64,000 nt of DNA, taken from NCBI GenBank assembly GCA_002894685.1, contig NCRC01000006.1, forward strand, positions 1 to 64,000, written 5' to 3'. This DNA comes from Salinivenus lutea. Its GTDB lineage: Bacteria; Bacteroidota; Rhodothermia; Rhodothermales; Salinibacteraceae. The notes below the pieces were generated by a model. That model was given only the letters and a program-made list of their open reading frames with translations. It was not told the DNA's origin and did no database searches. Made by a program: the position numbers and the translations under genes. This document shows, one piece after another, positions 27,046 through 34,766 of the stretch (positions are counted from its first letter, which is position 1; each line of letters starts with the position of its first letter).

Positions 27046-27726
27046 ATGCGACTCAATCTTACCCTTTCGCCGAACACCGATCCCGTTCCGTTCGACCATC
27101 TCCACAAGCTGACCGGCACGCTGCACAAGTGGCTCGGTCCGGACAACGACCTGCACGACGGCCCCTCGCTCTACAGCGTCGGCTGGCTCACGGGCGGCCG
27201 GGCCGAAGACGGGGCCCTCACGTTTCCCGACGGGGCGCGCTGGCGCCTCAGTTTCTACGACGACGGGGCCGCGAAGGCCGCCCTGGAGGGCATCCTGCAG
27301 GCCCCGTCCGTCTTTGCGGGCATGCGAGTGACGGAGGCCCAGCAGCAGACCACGCCCGCGTTCTCGGGGGGCTCCCGGTTCGATGTGGACGCCCCGGTGG
27401 TGGCCCGCCGGCGCCGGGACGACGGCAGCCGCGCCTACCTGCTCTACGACGATGCCCGCGCGGACGACGCCCTCACGCGCACCCTGCGGGGCAAGATGGC
27501 CGCGGCGGACCTCGACATTGACCCGTCCGGCGTGCGGGTGCGCTTCGACCGCGGCGTCGACGCCGCGCACACCAAGCTCGCCACGATCGAAAAGGACGGA
27601 CACGAGATCCATCACAAGGGCAGCGTGTGCCCGGTCATTGTGGAGGGGCCCCCGGAGGCCTCGCGCTTCGCGTGGAACGTGGGGGTGGGAGAGCTGACGG
27701 GGAGTGGGTTCGGGGCGGTGAAATAG
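27046..27726 (+). CDS. cas6: CRISPR pre-crRNA endonuclease Cas6
   Basis: RNA endoribonuclease that cuts the CRISPR transcript within each repeat to produce crRNAs. The 226-residue protein starts with the first ferredoxin-like domain (MRLNLTLSPN) and carries HKLTGTLHKWLG near residue 25, a usual place for the catalytic His. It ends with the glycine-rich loop NVGVGELTGSGFGAVK, the hallmark of Cas6/RAMP proteins. ATG 27046 was chosen because the RAMP beta-strand begins at once; upstream residues are unrelated. It is separated from the other cas genes by a transposase-like gene on the same strand. Cleavage upstream of ATTGAAAG in the array repeats would fit the standard 8-nt 5' handle. Confidence 0.88.
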   Translation: MRLNLTLSPNTDPVPFDHLHKLTGTLHKWLGPDNDLHDGPSLYSVGWLTGGRAEDGALTFPDGARWRLSFYDDGAAKAALEGILQAPSVFAGMRVTEAQQQTTPAFSGGSRFDVDAPVVARRRRDDGSRAYLLYDDARADDALTRTLRGKMAAADLDIDPSGVRVRFDRGVDAAHTKLATIEKDGHEIHHKGSVCPVIVEGPPEASRFAWNVGVGELTGSGFGAVK

Positions 27727-27774
27727 TGGCCGGCCGGTCCCTGCACGTGCCTGCAAACGGATGTTCGGAATGCC

Positions 27775-28515
27775 ATGCCGTCGCGATTTGAGAAATACAC
27801 GACGCACCACACCTCCCGCCGCACGGACGGGTGGGAGTACACGCAGCCCGCCGCGTATTTCGTGACGATGTGTACGGCGGGTCGGGCGTGCCTATTCGGG
27901 ACGGTGCGGCAGGGGCGGATGTACGTGACTCCCCTTGGGCGAACCGTTGCGACCGAATGGAAGAAATCGGAGGCCATTCGCGACCGGGTCCACCTCGATG
28001 CGTTCGTCGTGATGCCCAACCACCTGCACGGCATCGTGGTGTTTGCCGACCCGTCGGTAGCGGCCCCCACCTGTCCGCGGGGATATCGGGCGTTCCGCGC
28101 GTGGACGGATGATTCCGGAGGGGCGTCGGAGGTCGAATCGACGGCGACCGGCGGGGCGGGCAATCCATCACGGGAATCGGATTCCACGAAATCGTCGACC
28201 GGTGTGGGGGCGAGATCGACGGATTCGTCCAATCCCGAAAAAGCGTCGGCCGGCCGGTCGACGCTTGGGGGGAAATCGGATTCGGGGGACGCCGTCGGGG
28301 ACGATCGTCCGACGGGGCCCGCCCCGAAATCATTGGGGGCGTTCGTCGCCGGGTTCAAATCCGCCGCGACCACGTGCATCAACGCCCATCGGGGCACGCC
28401 GGGGGCGCCGGTCTGGCAACGGAATTACCACGACCGCATCCTCCGCACCGAACGCCATTGGCGGGCCGCCCGGCGGTACATCCACCGGAATCCGGCGGAG
28501 TGGGGGGCGGCATAA
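27775..28515 (+). CDS. REP-associated tyrosine transposase (RAYT, Y1/HUH family)
   Basis: A 246-residue single-strand DNA transposase-like protein of the IS200-like fold. The HUH metal motif is H83-L-H85 in VVMPNHLHGIVVF. The C-terminal part VWQRNYHDRILRTERHW...YIHRNPAEW carries the candidate catalytic tyrosines Y218 and Y235. Between them lies an unusual ~85-residue Ser/Thr/Gly/Asp-rich insertion (about 100-185). RAYTs are usually single-copy, domesticated proteins acting on REP hairpins, not classical insertion sequences. No terminal repeats or target duplications are visible at its borders. It sits between cas6 and cas5 in the same direction with short gaps (48 and 30 bases), so it may be co-transcribed. 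Function in this context is unknown. Confidence 0.85.
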   Translation: MPSRFEKYTTHHTSRRTDGWEYTQPAAYFVTMCTAGRACLFGTVRQGRMYVTPLGRTVATEWKKSEAIRDRVHLDAFVVMPNHLHGIVVFADPSVAAPTCPRGYRAFRAWTDDSGGASEVESTATGGAGNPSRESDSTKSSTGVGARSTDSSNPEKASAGRSTLGGKSDSGDAVGDDRPTGPAPKSLGAFVAGFKSAATTCINAHRGTPGAPVWQRNYHDRILRTERHWRAARRYIHRNPAEWGAA

Positions 28516-28545
28516 TCGAGATCAGACGCATAAACACAACAATCC

Positions 28546-29124
28546 ATGAGCACACCCTATCGCGTCGTGACCTACACCGGCCCATTCGGCTTCATCAAGC
28601 CATGGACGGCCGTCCGAGACGAATTGACCTACAGCCAGCAATTCCTCACCCCGAGCACGGTGGAGGGCATGCGGCAGAAGCTGGGCGTCTCCGAGATTTG
28701 CCGCCACCGATTGGCACATGATGGCTTCAGCGTACAGGGAGAAACGACCCAGTCGGCAGGCATCGACCGGAAGACCGTGAAGAAGTACCAGGAGGTGACC
28801 TACAAGCGGGCGACGGCGGTGCTGGACCGGGGCGTCATGCTCAATCCCCGACTGCATTTGGCCTTCCCGACCCGAGACGACGCCGAGGCCGCCCATCGGC
28901 AGCACCTGTGCCTGTCCCGCAACGAGGACGTGGTGATGCCGGAGGGACCGGTTCGAGAAATGACGGAGTCAGAGTTCGACGAGCTCACCGGATTCGAGCT
29001 TGTGTTTGGAAAGGACGACGACGCGTTCATGGTGGGCTACAACCGCTACGAGGACGGAGCGCCGATGTACGGCACCCTCAACATTACCGGGGATCCTGTC
29101 GGAACAGAACACATCAACCGATGA
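28546..29124 (+). CDS. cas5: CRISPR Cascade subunit Cas5
   Basis: RAMP-fold subunit that caps the 5' handle of the crRNA in the type I effector complex. The 192-residue protein opens with YRVVTYTGPFGFIKPWTAVRDELTYSQQFLTPSTVEGMRQKLGV. This is the Cas5 N-terminal pattern: a beta-strand, an aromatic Gly-Pro-Phe turn, a Thr-Tyr then Thr-Pro-Ser segment, and a Gly-rich helix. Lengths of 190-250 are normal. The stop overlaps the cas3 start as ATGA (29121-29124), indicating translational coupling. Its position before cas3 and cas8 differs from the common cas8-cas7-cas5-cas3 order. Confidence 0.8.
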   Translation: MSTPYRVVTYTGPFGFIKPWTAVRDELTYSQQFLTPSTVEGMRQKLGVSEICRHRLAHDGFSVQGETTQSAGIDRKTVKKYQEVTYKRATAVLDRGVMLNPRLHLAFPTRDDAEAAHRQHLCLSRNEDVVMPEGPVREMTESEFDELTGFELVFGKDDDAFMVGYNRYEDGAPMYGTLNITGDPVGTEHINR

Positions 29125-31292
29125 CGCTACTGGCAAAGAGTCCGGATCAAGGCGGCCTCACATTGGAGGAGCACACGCGCCACGTCGTGGAGGCGATGAC
29201 CCACATGGCAAGCGAACTCGATGTGGCCTTTGATATTGCTCGCCGCGGGGCCATCCTGCACGACCTTGGAAAAGGGCACCCGTTCTTCCAGGCCATGGTG
29301 CGCGATGAGTTGACGGACCAGGACTGGATCGAACAGGAGCCGCATCGGCACGAGATTTCGTCGCTGCTCTTTCTTCCCCTGGTGGATGAAGACGAGTGGC
29401 CGCAGATGGTCGACCTGATTGCGGCGCACCACAAGTCCATCAAGAAGGATCGGAGCGAGCGAGGCCTGATTGATCTGGTGCGAGAGTATGGGCCGAGCCG
29501 TGTATTTGAGCGTCACCAGGAAAAATGGGAGAGCTGGGGGCCGGAGGCCATCGAGATCGCGGCGACATTTGGAATTGAGCCACGGTCCATTGATGAAGAG
29601 GCGCGGCGGGCCGCGTTCGACGTTGCGCTCGCGCACTGTCGGACGAACGAGGACGGGTGGTCGGCACTTCGCGGCGTGATGATGAGTGCCGATCACTTCG
29701 CCTCCAATTACACGTACGAGACAGCCGACGAGGTGGACGACCTGCATCGGGAGCCGGACCTGACGGGGTATCGGGAAAACGGAGGGCCGTACACGGCGTC
29801 GGACCTGTATCCACTGTCCAAACTGGACACCGACGATGAGCGGCCCCACACGCTCGTCACGGCGCCGACGGGCGCGGGAAAGACGAACTTTCTGCTGGGG
29901 CGCTGCAACGGACGGGTGTTCTACACGCTCCCGTTTCAGGCGTCAATCAACGCCATGTACCGCCGCGTCCAGACGGATCTCTACGAGCACTTCGACGCCC
30001 GGGCGGATGTGCGCCGGCTCCATGCCACCTCCCGAATTGAGCTAGACGACGATGTCGAAGAGGACCCGGATCTGCAGCGCCACCCGGGCGCAAGCGTGAA
30101 GGTGATGACGCCGTATCAGATGGCCTCCATTGTCTTCGGCACGGCGGGGTACGAGGCGATGGCGCTCGATCTGCAGGGGAATGACGTCATTCTCGACGAG
30201 GTGCACACCTACGACGGCGTGGCCCGCTCGATGGTGCTCCAGATCGTGAAGATGCTCGTCGAGCTCGGCTGTAGGGTGCACATCGGCACCGCCACGATTC
30301 CCTCGGCCCTGTCGGAAGCGCTCATGGAGGTGCTCGGGGGAGAGGAGAAGGTGCAACGGGTGCGGCTCGACGACGAGACCCTCGACACGTTCAACCGGCA
30401 TCGCATTCATAAATGCTCGACGCCGGAGGCCGCCTGGGGGGCACTCGACGACCTCCTGGAGCAAGGGGGGCGCGTCCTATTCGTCAGCAATCAGGTCGAT
30501 AGCGCGCAGCGGCGATTCCGGATGGTTCGGGAGCGGTATCCCGACGTGCCCGCCATGCTCATCCACAGCCGCTACAAGCGGCGGGACCGGGCCGAGCTGG
30601 AAGATCAGATCGAGGTGTTCGAGCAGCAGGAGGGGCCCTGTGTGGTATGTGCCACTCAGGTTGTGGAGGTGAGTCTCGACATCTCGTTCGACGCTATGAT
30701 TACGGATGCCGCTCCGCTGGACGGCATGATCCAGCGCTTCGGTCGGGTCAATCGCGAGCGGTCCGAAGAGACCATCGGCCGTTTGAAGCCGATCTATGTC
30801 ATTGCTCCACCGGAGGACGACGCCGCGATCCTACCGTACGACGCCGAGACGGTGCGGGCGAGTTTCGACGCGCTGCCCGCCGACGGCGACGTGCTTCGCG
30901 AAGCCAATGTGCAGGAGCGCATCGATGCCGTCTATCCCAACGTCGAGATCCCCGAGGTCGATACACACTTTATCTGGCAGGACGGGCGGTATCGGATCCA
31001 GAAGCTGCAGCACCGCCCGAAGTCGGTGCTACTGAAGGCCCTCAACATCAACTCCGAGACGTGCATCCTGCGCTCCGAGGCGCAGCAGTACGCCGATGCC
31101 GGCTGGGAGGAGCGCCAGCAGATGCACATTCCGGTACCGGTGAGCTTCAAGCGATTCGAGGAGGAATGGGGCCGGCTGCCAGACATTGGACACGAGCCGC
31201 TCTGTCCTCCCGATCACCTCTACGACCCCGACGGCCTTCGGCTCGGCCTCACGACACAGCCGGCCGACGACGTTTCGCCCAACATTCTCTAG
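29121..31292 (+). CDS. cas3: CRISPR nuclease-helicase Cas3
   Basis: Signature type I interference enzyme, recruited by Cascade to unwind and degrade target DNA. The N-terminal HD nuclease domain is intact: HTRH (His18, His21), HDLGKGH (47-53), HRHE and AAHHKS. The superfamily 2 helicase follows with Walker A TAPTGAGKTN (about 247-256), Walker B DEVH (about 359-362), the SxT-like GTATIPS, ATQVVEVSLDISFDAM, and motif VI MIQRFGRVNRER (about 538-547). At 723 residues it is a fused, full-length enzyme with no broken motif. The start codon overlaps the cas5 stop. The gene is followed by cas8 after 14 bases. Confidence 0.96.
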   Translation: MTLLAKSPDQGGLTLEEHTRHVVEAMTHMASELDVAFDIARRGAILHDLGKGHPFFQAMVRDELTDQDWIEQEPHRHEISSLLFLPLVDEDEWPQMVDLIAAHHKSIKKDRSERGLIDLVREYGPSRVFERHQEKWESWGPEAIEIAATFGIEPRSIDEEARRAAFDVALAHCRTNEDGWSALRGVMMSADHFASNYTYETADEVDDLHREPDLTGYRENGGPYTASDLYPLSKLDTDDERPHTLVTAPTGAGKTNFLLGRCNGRVFYTLPFQASINAMYRRVQTDLYEHFDARADVRRLHATSRIELDDDVEEDPDLQRHPGASVKVMTPYQMASIVFGTAGYEAMALDLQGNDVILDEVHTYDGVARSMVLQIVKMLVELGCRVHIGTATIPSALSEALMEVLGGEEKVQRVRLDDETLDTFNRHRIHKCSTPEAAWGALDDLLEQGGRVLFVSNQVDSAQRRFRMVRERYPDVPAMLIHSRYKRRDRAELEDQIEVFEQQEGPCVVCATQVVEVSLDISFDAMITDAAPLDGMIQRFGRVNRERSEETIGRLKPIYVIAPPEDDAAILPYDAETVRASFDALPADGDVLREANVQERIDAVYPNVEIPEVDTHFIWQDGRYRIQKLQHRPKSVLLKALNINSETCILRSEAQQYADAGWEERQQMHIPVPVSFKRFEEEWGRLPDIGHEPLCPPDHLYDPDGLRLGLTTQPADDVSPNIL

Positions 31293-31306
31293 CTCAGACC
31301 TCAACC

Positions 31307-32614
31307 ATGTACACCTCCTACATCGGGCGGCGTGCCCTGAATCTCTACAACGAGCACATGCACGACGGGCCGCCGCTGTCCCCGAAGGCGTTCTTCGACG
31401 ATGTGCTTTTCCCGCTCTTTTTCGACGATGGTCGGTACCTCTTCTGGCCGAACAATGCCCCGTTCGCGCAGCCCAAATACTCCGGAAGCCGGGAGGAGGC
31501 AGCGGTGCGTCAAGAGGCGCTTGCCGAAACCCACGAAAAGATCGGAGAGATTCAGCAGCCGGTGGGCCACCTGTTTATGGGAGGCATGGCCGACGGGGCC
31601 ATGGAGACAACCTCCGGGCAGGTGAGCACAGTGGGCGCGTCTGCGGACCCGGAGGAGGCGTACTGCTCATGGATCGGCGCCGGGTGTGGCGTGGGCCTGT
31701 CGGGTGGGCTCTCTATGCTTATCGACGAGGACTCGGTGCTGCGGGCCCTTCTCGAAGGGTGGGAGCTGTACCGAACGTACCTGGACCAGACGCCGGGGTT
31801 GAAGGGCAACCAGATTACGACCTGGAATGGCCAGTGGCTCTCCCACCGGTTTGGATGGGACTACCATCCGGGCGATCCATTGAGGGACTTTGAGCCGCAC
31901 GTGACCAGTAGCGGCATCAGCACCAAGGATTGGGCACAACTCCTGTTTGCGCTGGCTCGACACCTGCCGGACAAGCAGTTGACGGTGTACCTCTACTCAC
32001 TGGGCAACACGAATCAGACGATTGGTTTTCGGCAGTTGCTCCTACCCGAGGTGAAGCACATGGCCGAGCTTTATGAGACTCTCTTCGGCGATGTAGACGG
32101 GGTCTCCGCGAGGCGTCTGGCGGATGCGTTTGAACCAGCGTTTAGCATCTATCGGGCGTGCGAACAGGGCGCCATCGGGCTGAAGGCACTGCAGCCGGAC
32201 CGGTTGCGGAAGTATATGCCCGGCGGCCGCGATTCAAAGATGCCCGGGACGACTCGAAGCGAAAACAAGTTCACCCGCTACCTGATCTTTCAAACCTGGA
32301 TTATCGCCATGCTCAACAACGAAGAGCTCATCGACACGACCGAGCAACTCGCCGAAGCGCTGCGCGAGTATGCGCAGTCGGATACAAAAGGGCGAGTGAC
32401 GAAGAAGCGGACCGCCGAGCAAGTGCTGGAGGCCAGCCACCGCCGGGAATTTCTCGAATCGCTTTCGTCCGTTGTGGAAGACGACGCCACGCACGCCGCC
32501 CTCATCGACGAGATTGGGGATGAGGTGGTAAAGATGCCGTCGAGCGATTTTCCCCTGTTCTCCACCCTTCTGCGACTCAAGTACCAAGTATTCAGCCAGC
32601 AGCAGTCCGTGTAG
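31307..32614 (+). CDS. cas8: CRISPR Cascade large subunit, Cas8-like (divergent)
   Basis: A 435-residue protein assigned as the large subunit from its place between cas3 and cas7 and its size, since Cas8 families share little sequence. Visible segments are an N-terminal YIGRRALNLYNEHMHDGPPLSPKAFFDDVLFPLFFD, a central VYLYSLGNTNQTIGFRQLLLPEV, and a helix-rich C-terminal third (from ~300) with alternating charged helices. In several type I systems that part also supplies the small subunit (Cas11) by internal translation. No Cys-rich zinc site is obvious. Subtype is uncertain: the repeat handle suggests type I-B, but the gene order is atypical. The start ATG 31307 lies 14 bases after the cas3 stop. 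Confidence 0.7.
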   Translation: MYTSYIGRRALNLYNEHMHDGPPLSPKAFFDDVLFPLFFDDGRYLFWPNNAPFAQPKYSGSREEAAVRQEALAETHEKIGEIQQPVGHLFMGGMADGAMETTSGQVSTVGASADPEEAYCSWIGAGCGVGLSGGLSMLIDEDSVLRALLEGWELYRTYLDQTPGLKGNQITTWNGQWLSHRFGWDYHPGDPLRDFEPHVTSSGISTKDWAQLLFALARHLPDKQLTVYLYSLGNTNQTIGFRQLLLPEVKHMAELYETLFGDVDGVSARRLADAFEPAFSIYRACEQGAIGLKALQPDRLRKYMPGGRDSKMPGTTRSENKFTRYLIFQTWIIAMLNNEELIDTTEQLAEALREYAQSDTKGRVTKKRTAEQVLEASHRREFLESLSSVVEDDATHAALIDEIGDEVVKMPSSDFPLFSTLLRLKYQVFSQQQSV

Positions 32615-32666
32615 TTGTTGGTTCTTCTCCTTTCACGTTTTCTCACGCCCCAACCTTTTTCGAGCC

Positions 32667-33725
32667 ATGAGTGCCAATTGCTTTTTCGTCCGTGGACTTC
32701 GTCAAGTGAGCCACACGGTATTTTCCGTTCAGGACGGTCAGAAGACGTACTACGATCCGCAGTTTGGAGAAACGGTCGCCTATTCCAGTGGGCAGCAGGT
32801 GAAGCGGTCCATTCTGGACGCGGTGTCCAACGCGCTGAACGAGCGCCGAGCGCCCGTGACGTTCAACAAGACCCTCTCGGCAGACGGAAGTCTGTCGGAC
32901 GGTGAACCCTGGTCGCCCTGCGATCCACAGTACGCCGACCAACTGCTGGGCGGCTGGATGCGGGCCGAATCGGGGGGAGGGAATACCGTCAAGCGCCGAA
33001 GTCCGCTTTCCATTTCGGCCATGCGTCCCCTACATCCCCTGCTTGCCGGACTCGCGAGGGAGTCGGCATCGTACGATCGTAGCGACGATCCGGAGCAGCA
33101 CTCCGTGCGGGTGGTTAATTCGGACGGGGAGGAAATGTCCGACGAAGAGGTGCAAGAGTTCTTGGAGTCCAACAACCGCACGCTGCCCCGTCGCAAGTGG
33201 ATTCCGGAGGATCAGGTGGGACCGCGGGCTCATGGACTCTACGTGTTCGACGTGGCTGTGGACTTGGATCGGCTCTTTACGGTCTCGACGAACCAGCACG
33301 AACCGGAACTGGACGCTGAGAAGATTGAGGAACTCCAAGAGGAGGGGTGGACACTAACCGAAAACAAAGAGCATCTGGTCTGCCCCGAGGAGCGGCGGGA
33401 CGAAATCATTGAGGCGCTGGCGACGAGTCTCACGGACTGGCGGGTGACCAGCAATCAGAGCCGGACCTTCAGCCCGCAGCCGACGCTCTGTCTCGCCGTC
33501 AGCGATGATGCCAACCGCGTCACCAATGCCATCCGGGCCGATCTGACGGAGGACGGGCGTGGCGAAGAGGCTGTTCCTGTGATCGACACGTTCGACGGCG
33601 TGTCCGTGTACACCATGCCCGCCTGCAAGGGGCACGTGACCGGCGTCACCGCGAGCCCGGATGCGCTCGACAAGGCCCGGGAGGACATTGTGCGGCGGCT
33701 TCGGGGCACGCAGTTCTCGGCGTAG
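32667..33725 (+). CDS. cas7: CRISPR Cascade backbone subunit Cas7
   Basis: RAMP-fold protein that polymerises along the crRNA spacer in type I effector complexes. The 352-residue sequence starts with a beta-strand (NCFFVRGLRQVSHTVFS), then VAYSSGQQVKRSILDAVSNAL, matching the Cas7/DevR pattern of an Ile-Ser-Gly-like turn followed by a basic helix. VTFNKTL and the LYVFDVAVDLDRLF strand follow near residue 195. The C-terminus ends in a helix (ALDKAREDIVRRLRG). Two acidic insertions (about 150-165 and 215-240) may reflect salt adaptation. It is the last cas gene, 232 bases before the first repeat, and ends the apparent cas operon. Confidence 0.78.
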   Translation: MSANCFFVRGLRQVSHTVFSVQDGQKTYYDPQFGETVAYSSGQQVKRSILDAVSNALNERRAPVTFNKTLSADGSLSDGEPWSPCDPQYADQLLGGWMRAESGGGNTVKRRSPLSISAMRPLHPLLAGLARESASYDRSDDPEQHSVRVVNSDGEEMSDEEVQEFLESNNRTLPRRKWIPEDQVGPRAHGLYVFDVAVDLDRLFTVSTNQHEPELDAEKIEELQEEGWTLTENKEHLVCPEERRDEIIEALATSLTDWRVTSNQSRTFSPQPTLCLAVSDDANRVTNAIRADLTEDGRGEEAVPVIDTFDGVSVYTMPACKGHVTGVTASPDALDKAREDIVRRLRGTQFSA

Positions 33726-33800
33726 GCGGACAGAGTCTCGTCACCCTCCCGACTCAGGGATGGCCGCGACTACTCATTCTGATCACCTCCGCCGATGATG

Positions 33801-33813
33801 TTGGGTAACCCAA
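33801..33813. promoter_or_regulatory. TTGGGTAACCCAA palindrome in the CRISPR leader
   Basis: Six-base arms around a single central base, located 157-145 bases before the first repeat. It has the size of an operator half-site pair for a dimeric regulator. The nearest candidate regulator is the WYL protein, but nothing in the sequence proves the pairing. Confidence 0.4.
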
Positions 33814-33833
33814 TGAGTGACACCCACATAGAA

Positions 33834-33884
33834 AATATCGTCACCCTCCCCGGGGTTGATACAGAACCGCGGGGTGACGATATT
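33834..33884. repeat. 13-base inverted repeat in the CRISPR leader
   Basis: Perfect arms AATATCGTCACCC and GGGTGACGATATT separated by 25 bases that themselves contain the small palindromes CCCCGGGG and CCGCGG. As RNA it would form a long stem-loop; as DNA it is a two-site operator. The left arm overlaps the second copy of the 13-base direct repeat found 100 bases upstream. Confidence 0.6.
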
Positions 33885-33957
33885 GACGAAGGAAAGTGGG
33901 GGCGAGGATCGACCCTCAGCGCCGTTCATGGTGGAATCTGGAACGCAACAGGGTAGC

Positions 33958-34591
33958 CTTCTAATCGCACCTTTGAGGTATTGAAAGACATACGCCACGA
34001 TCCGATCTTCCCAGCGGTCGAGGTACTTCTAATCGCACCTTTGAGGTATTGAAAGTGGTCGCGCATGAGGCGGTCGATTCCGCGCACCGGTCCTTCTAAT
34101 CGCACCTTTGAGGTATTGAAAGTGAGGTGTTGAGCGCGCGAAACGACTACTGATGCATCCTTCTAATCGCACCTTTGAGGTATTGAAAGAAGACATCATC
34201 CTCGAAGACGTGAGCGACCGCCTCCTTCTAATCGCACCTTTGAGGTATTGAAAGCGAGCGGGACACCGGGCGGCTGCGACAGATCCACGAGGACTTCTAA
34301 TCGCACCTTTGAGGTATTGAAAGCGCCCCGTGACGGGAGGCGCGACGTTTCGGCCTCGTCTTCTAATCGCACCTTTGAGGTATTGAAAGCACGCGAGAGG
34401 AGATGGAGGCGGACGGCTGGTTCCCCCTTCTAATCGCACCTTTGAGGTATTGAAAGGGGCCGCGGAGCGTGTACGACTCGCGCCGCTCCGTCACCTTCTA
34501 ATCGCACCTTTGAGGTATTGAAATGGCGTGTCCCACGAGGAGCCGTCCCATCGCGCCACGTGCTCTAATCGCACCCTTGAGGTATTGAAAT
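33958..34591 (+). CRISPR. CRISPR array, 10 repeats of 30 bases and 9 spacers
   Basis: Repeats begin CTTCTAATCGCACC and end GAGGTATTGAAAG, starting at 33958, 34026, 34093, 34160, 34225, 34294, 34360, 34427, 34495 and 34562. The first eight are identical. The ninth ends in T instead of G. The tenth differs at positions 1, 2, 15 and 30. Spacers are 38, 37, 37, 35, 39, 36, 37, 38 and 37 bases. Repeat decay at the right end and the plus-strand ATTGAAAG 3' end (8-nt crRNA handle of type I-B-like systems) show the leader is on the left and the array is transcribed with the cas genes. All spacers differ from each other. Confidence 0.98.
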
Positions 34592-34766
34592 CGATGGCGC
34601 CGTCCGCCCGCGAATTGGATTTGGGCACTGACGCCGCTTGAAACGAGGTCTACGGGACCATGGGCGCCCGGACGGGGCGAGAAGGTGGAGGCCCCGGCGA
34701 ACGCTGGGTTGGGGCGGCGCGTTGGGGCGGGGGACGGCTCGTTCTTGCGCAATCGGTCCCCGGCCC
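34592..34766. other. Spacer between CRISPR array and the Bat operon
   Basis: A 175-base stretch without a gene or repeat copy. It is GC-rich from about 34650 on and must contain the promoter of the DUF58 gene, but no clear TTG/TAnnTTG pair was found. A TTGAAAC at 34638-34644 resembles the repeat end by chance; its spacing does not fit a further repeat unit. No terminator for the array is evident. Confidence 0.5.

Larger units (their letters stand above)
33726..33957 (+). promoter_or_regulatory. CRISPR leader with multiple dyad elements
   Basis: Non-coding sequence between cas7 and the first repeat, expected to hold the array promoter. It contains a direct repeat TCGTCACCCTCCC at 33738-33750 and 33838-33850 (exactly 100 bases apart). 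It also has an exact inverted repeat AATATCGTCACCC (33834-33846) / GGGTGACGATATT (33872-33884), and a compact palindrome TTGGGTAACCCAA (33801-33813). Several segments are much more AT-rich than the flanks. The dyads look like protein-binding sites; which regulator or integration factor uses them is unknown. Confidence 0.7.

Noticed and set aside
28345-28365. GGTTCAAATCC-like sequence resembling a tRNA T-arm
   Set aside because: It lies inside the RAYT coding frame (Gly-Phe-Lys-Ser) and no acceptor, D or anticodon stems can be built around it.
27727-28545. RAYT as a classical IS200/IS605 insertion sequence with defined ends
   Set aside because: No subterminal hairpins or target-site signatures were found in the 48- and 30-base flanks, and the protein fits the RAYT group with a C-terminal YIxxNPxxW motif.
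34029-34439. A minus-strand open frame with repeated FQYLKGAIRR peptides
   Set aside because: It is the CRISPR array read in reverse; the peptide repeat is the CRISPR repeat.
34638-34644. TTGAAAC as the end of an eleventh, decayed CRISPR repeat
   Set aside because: The distance from the last repeat does not fit the 65-69-base unit and the preceding bases share nothing with the repeat.
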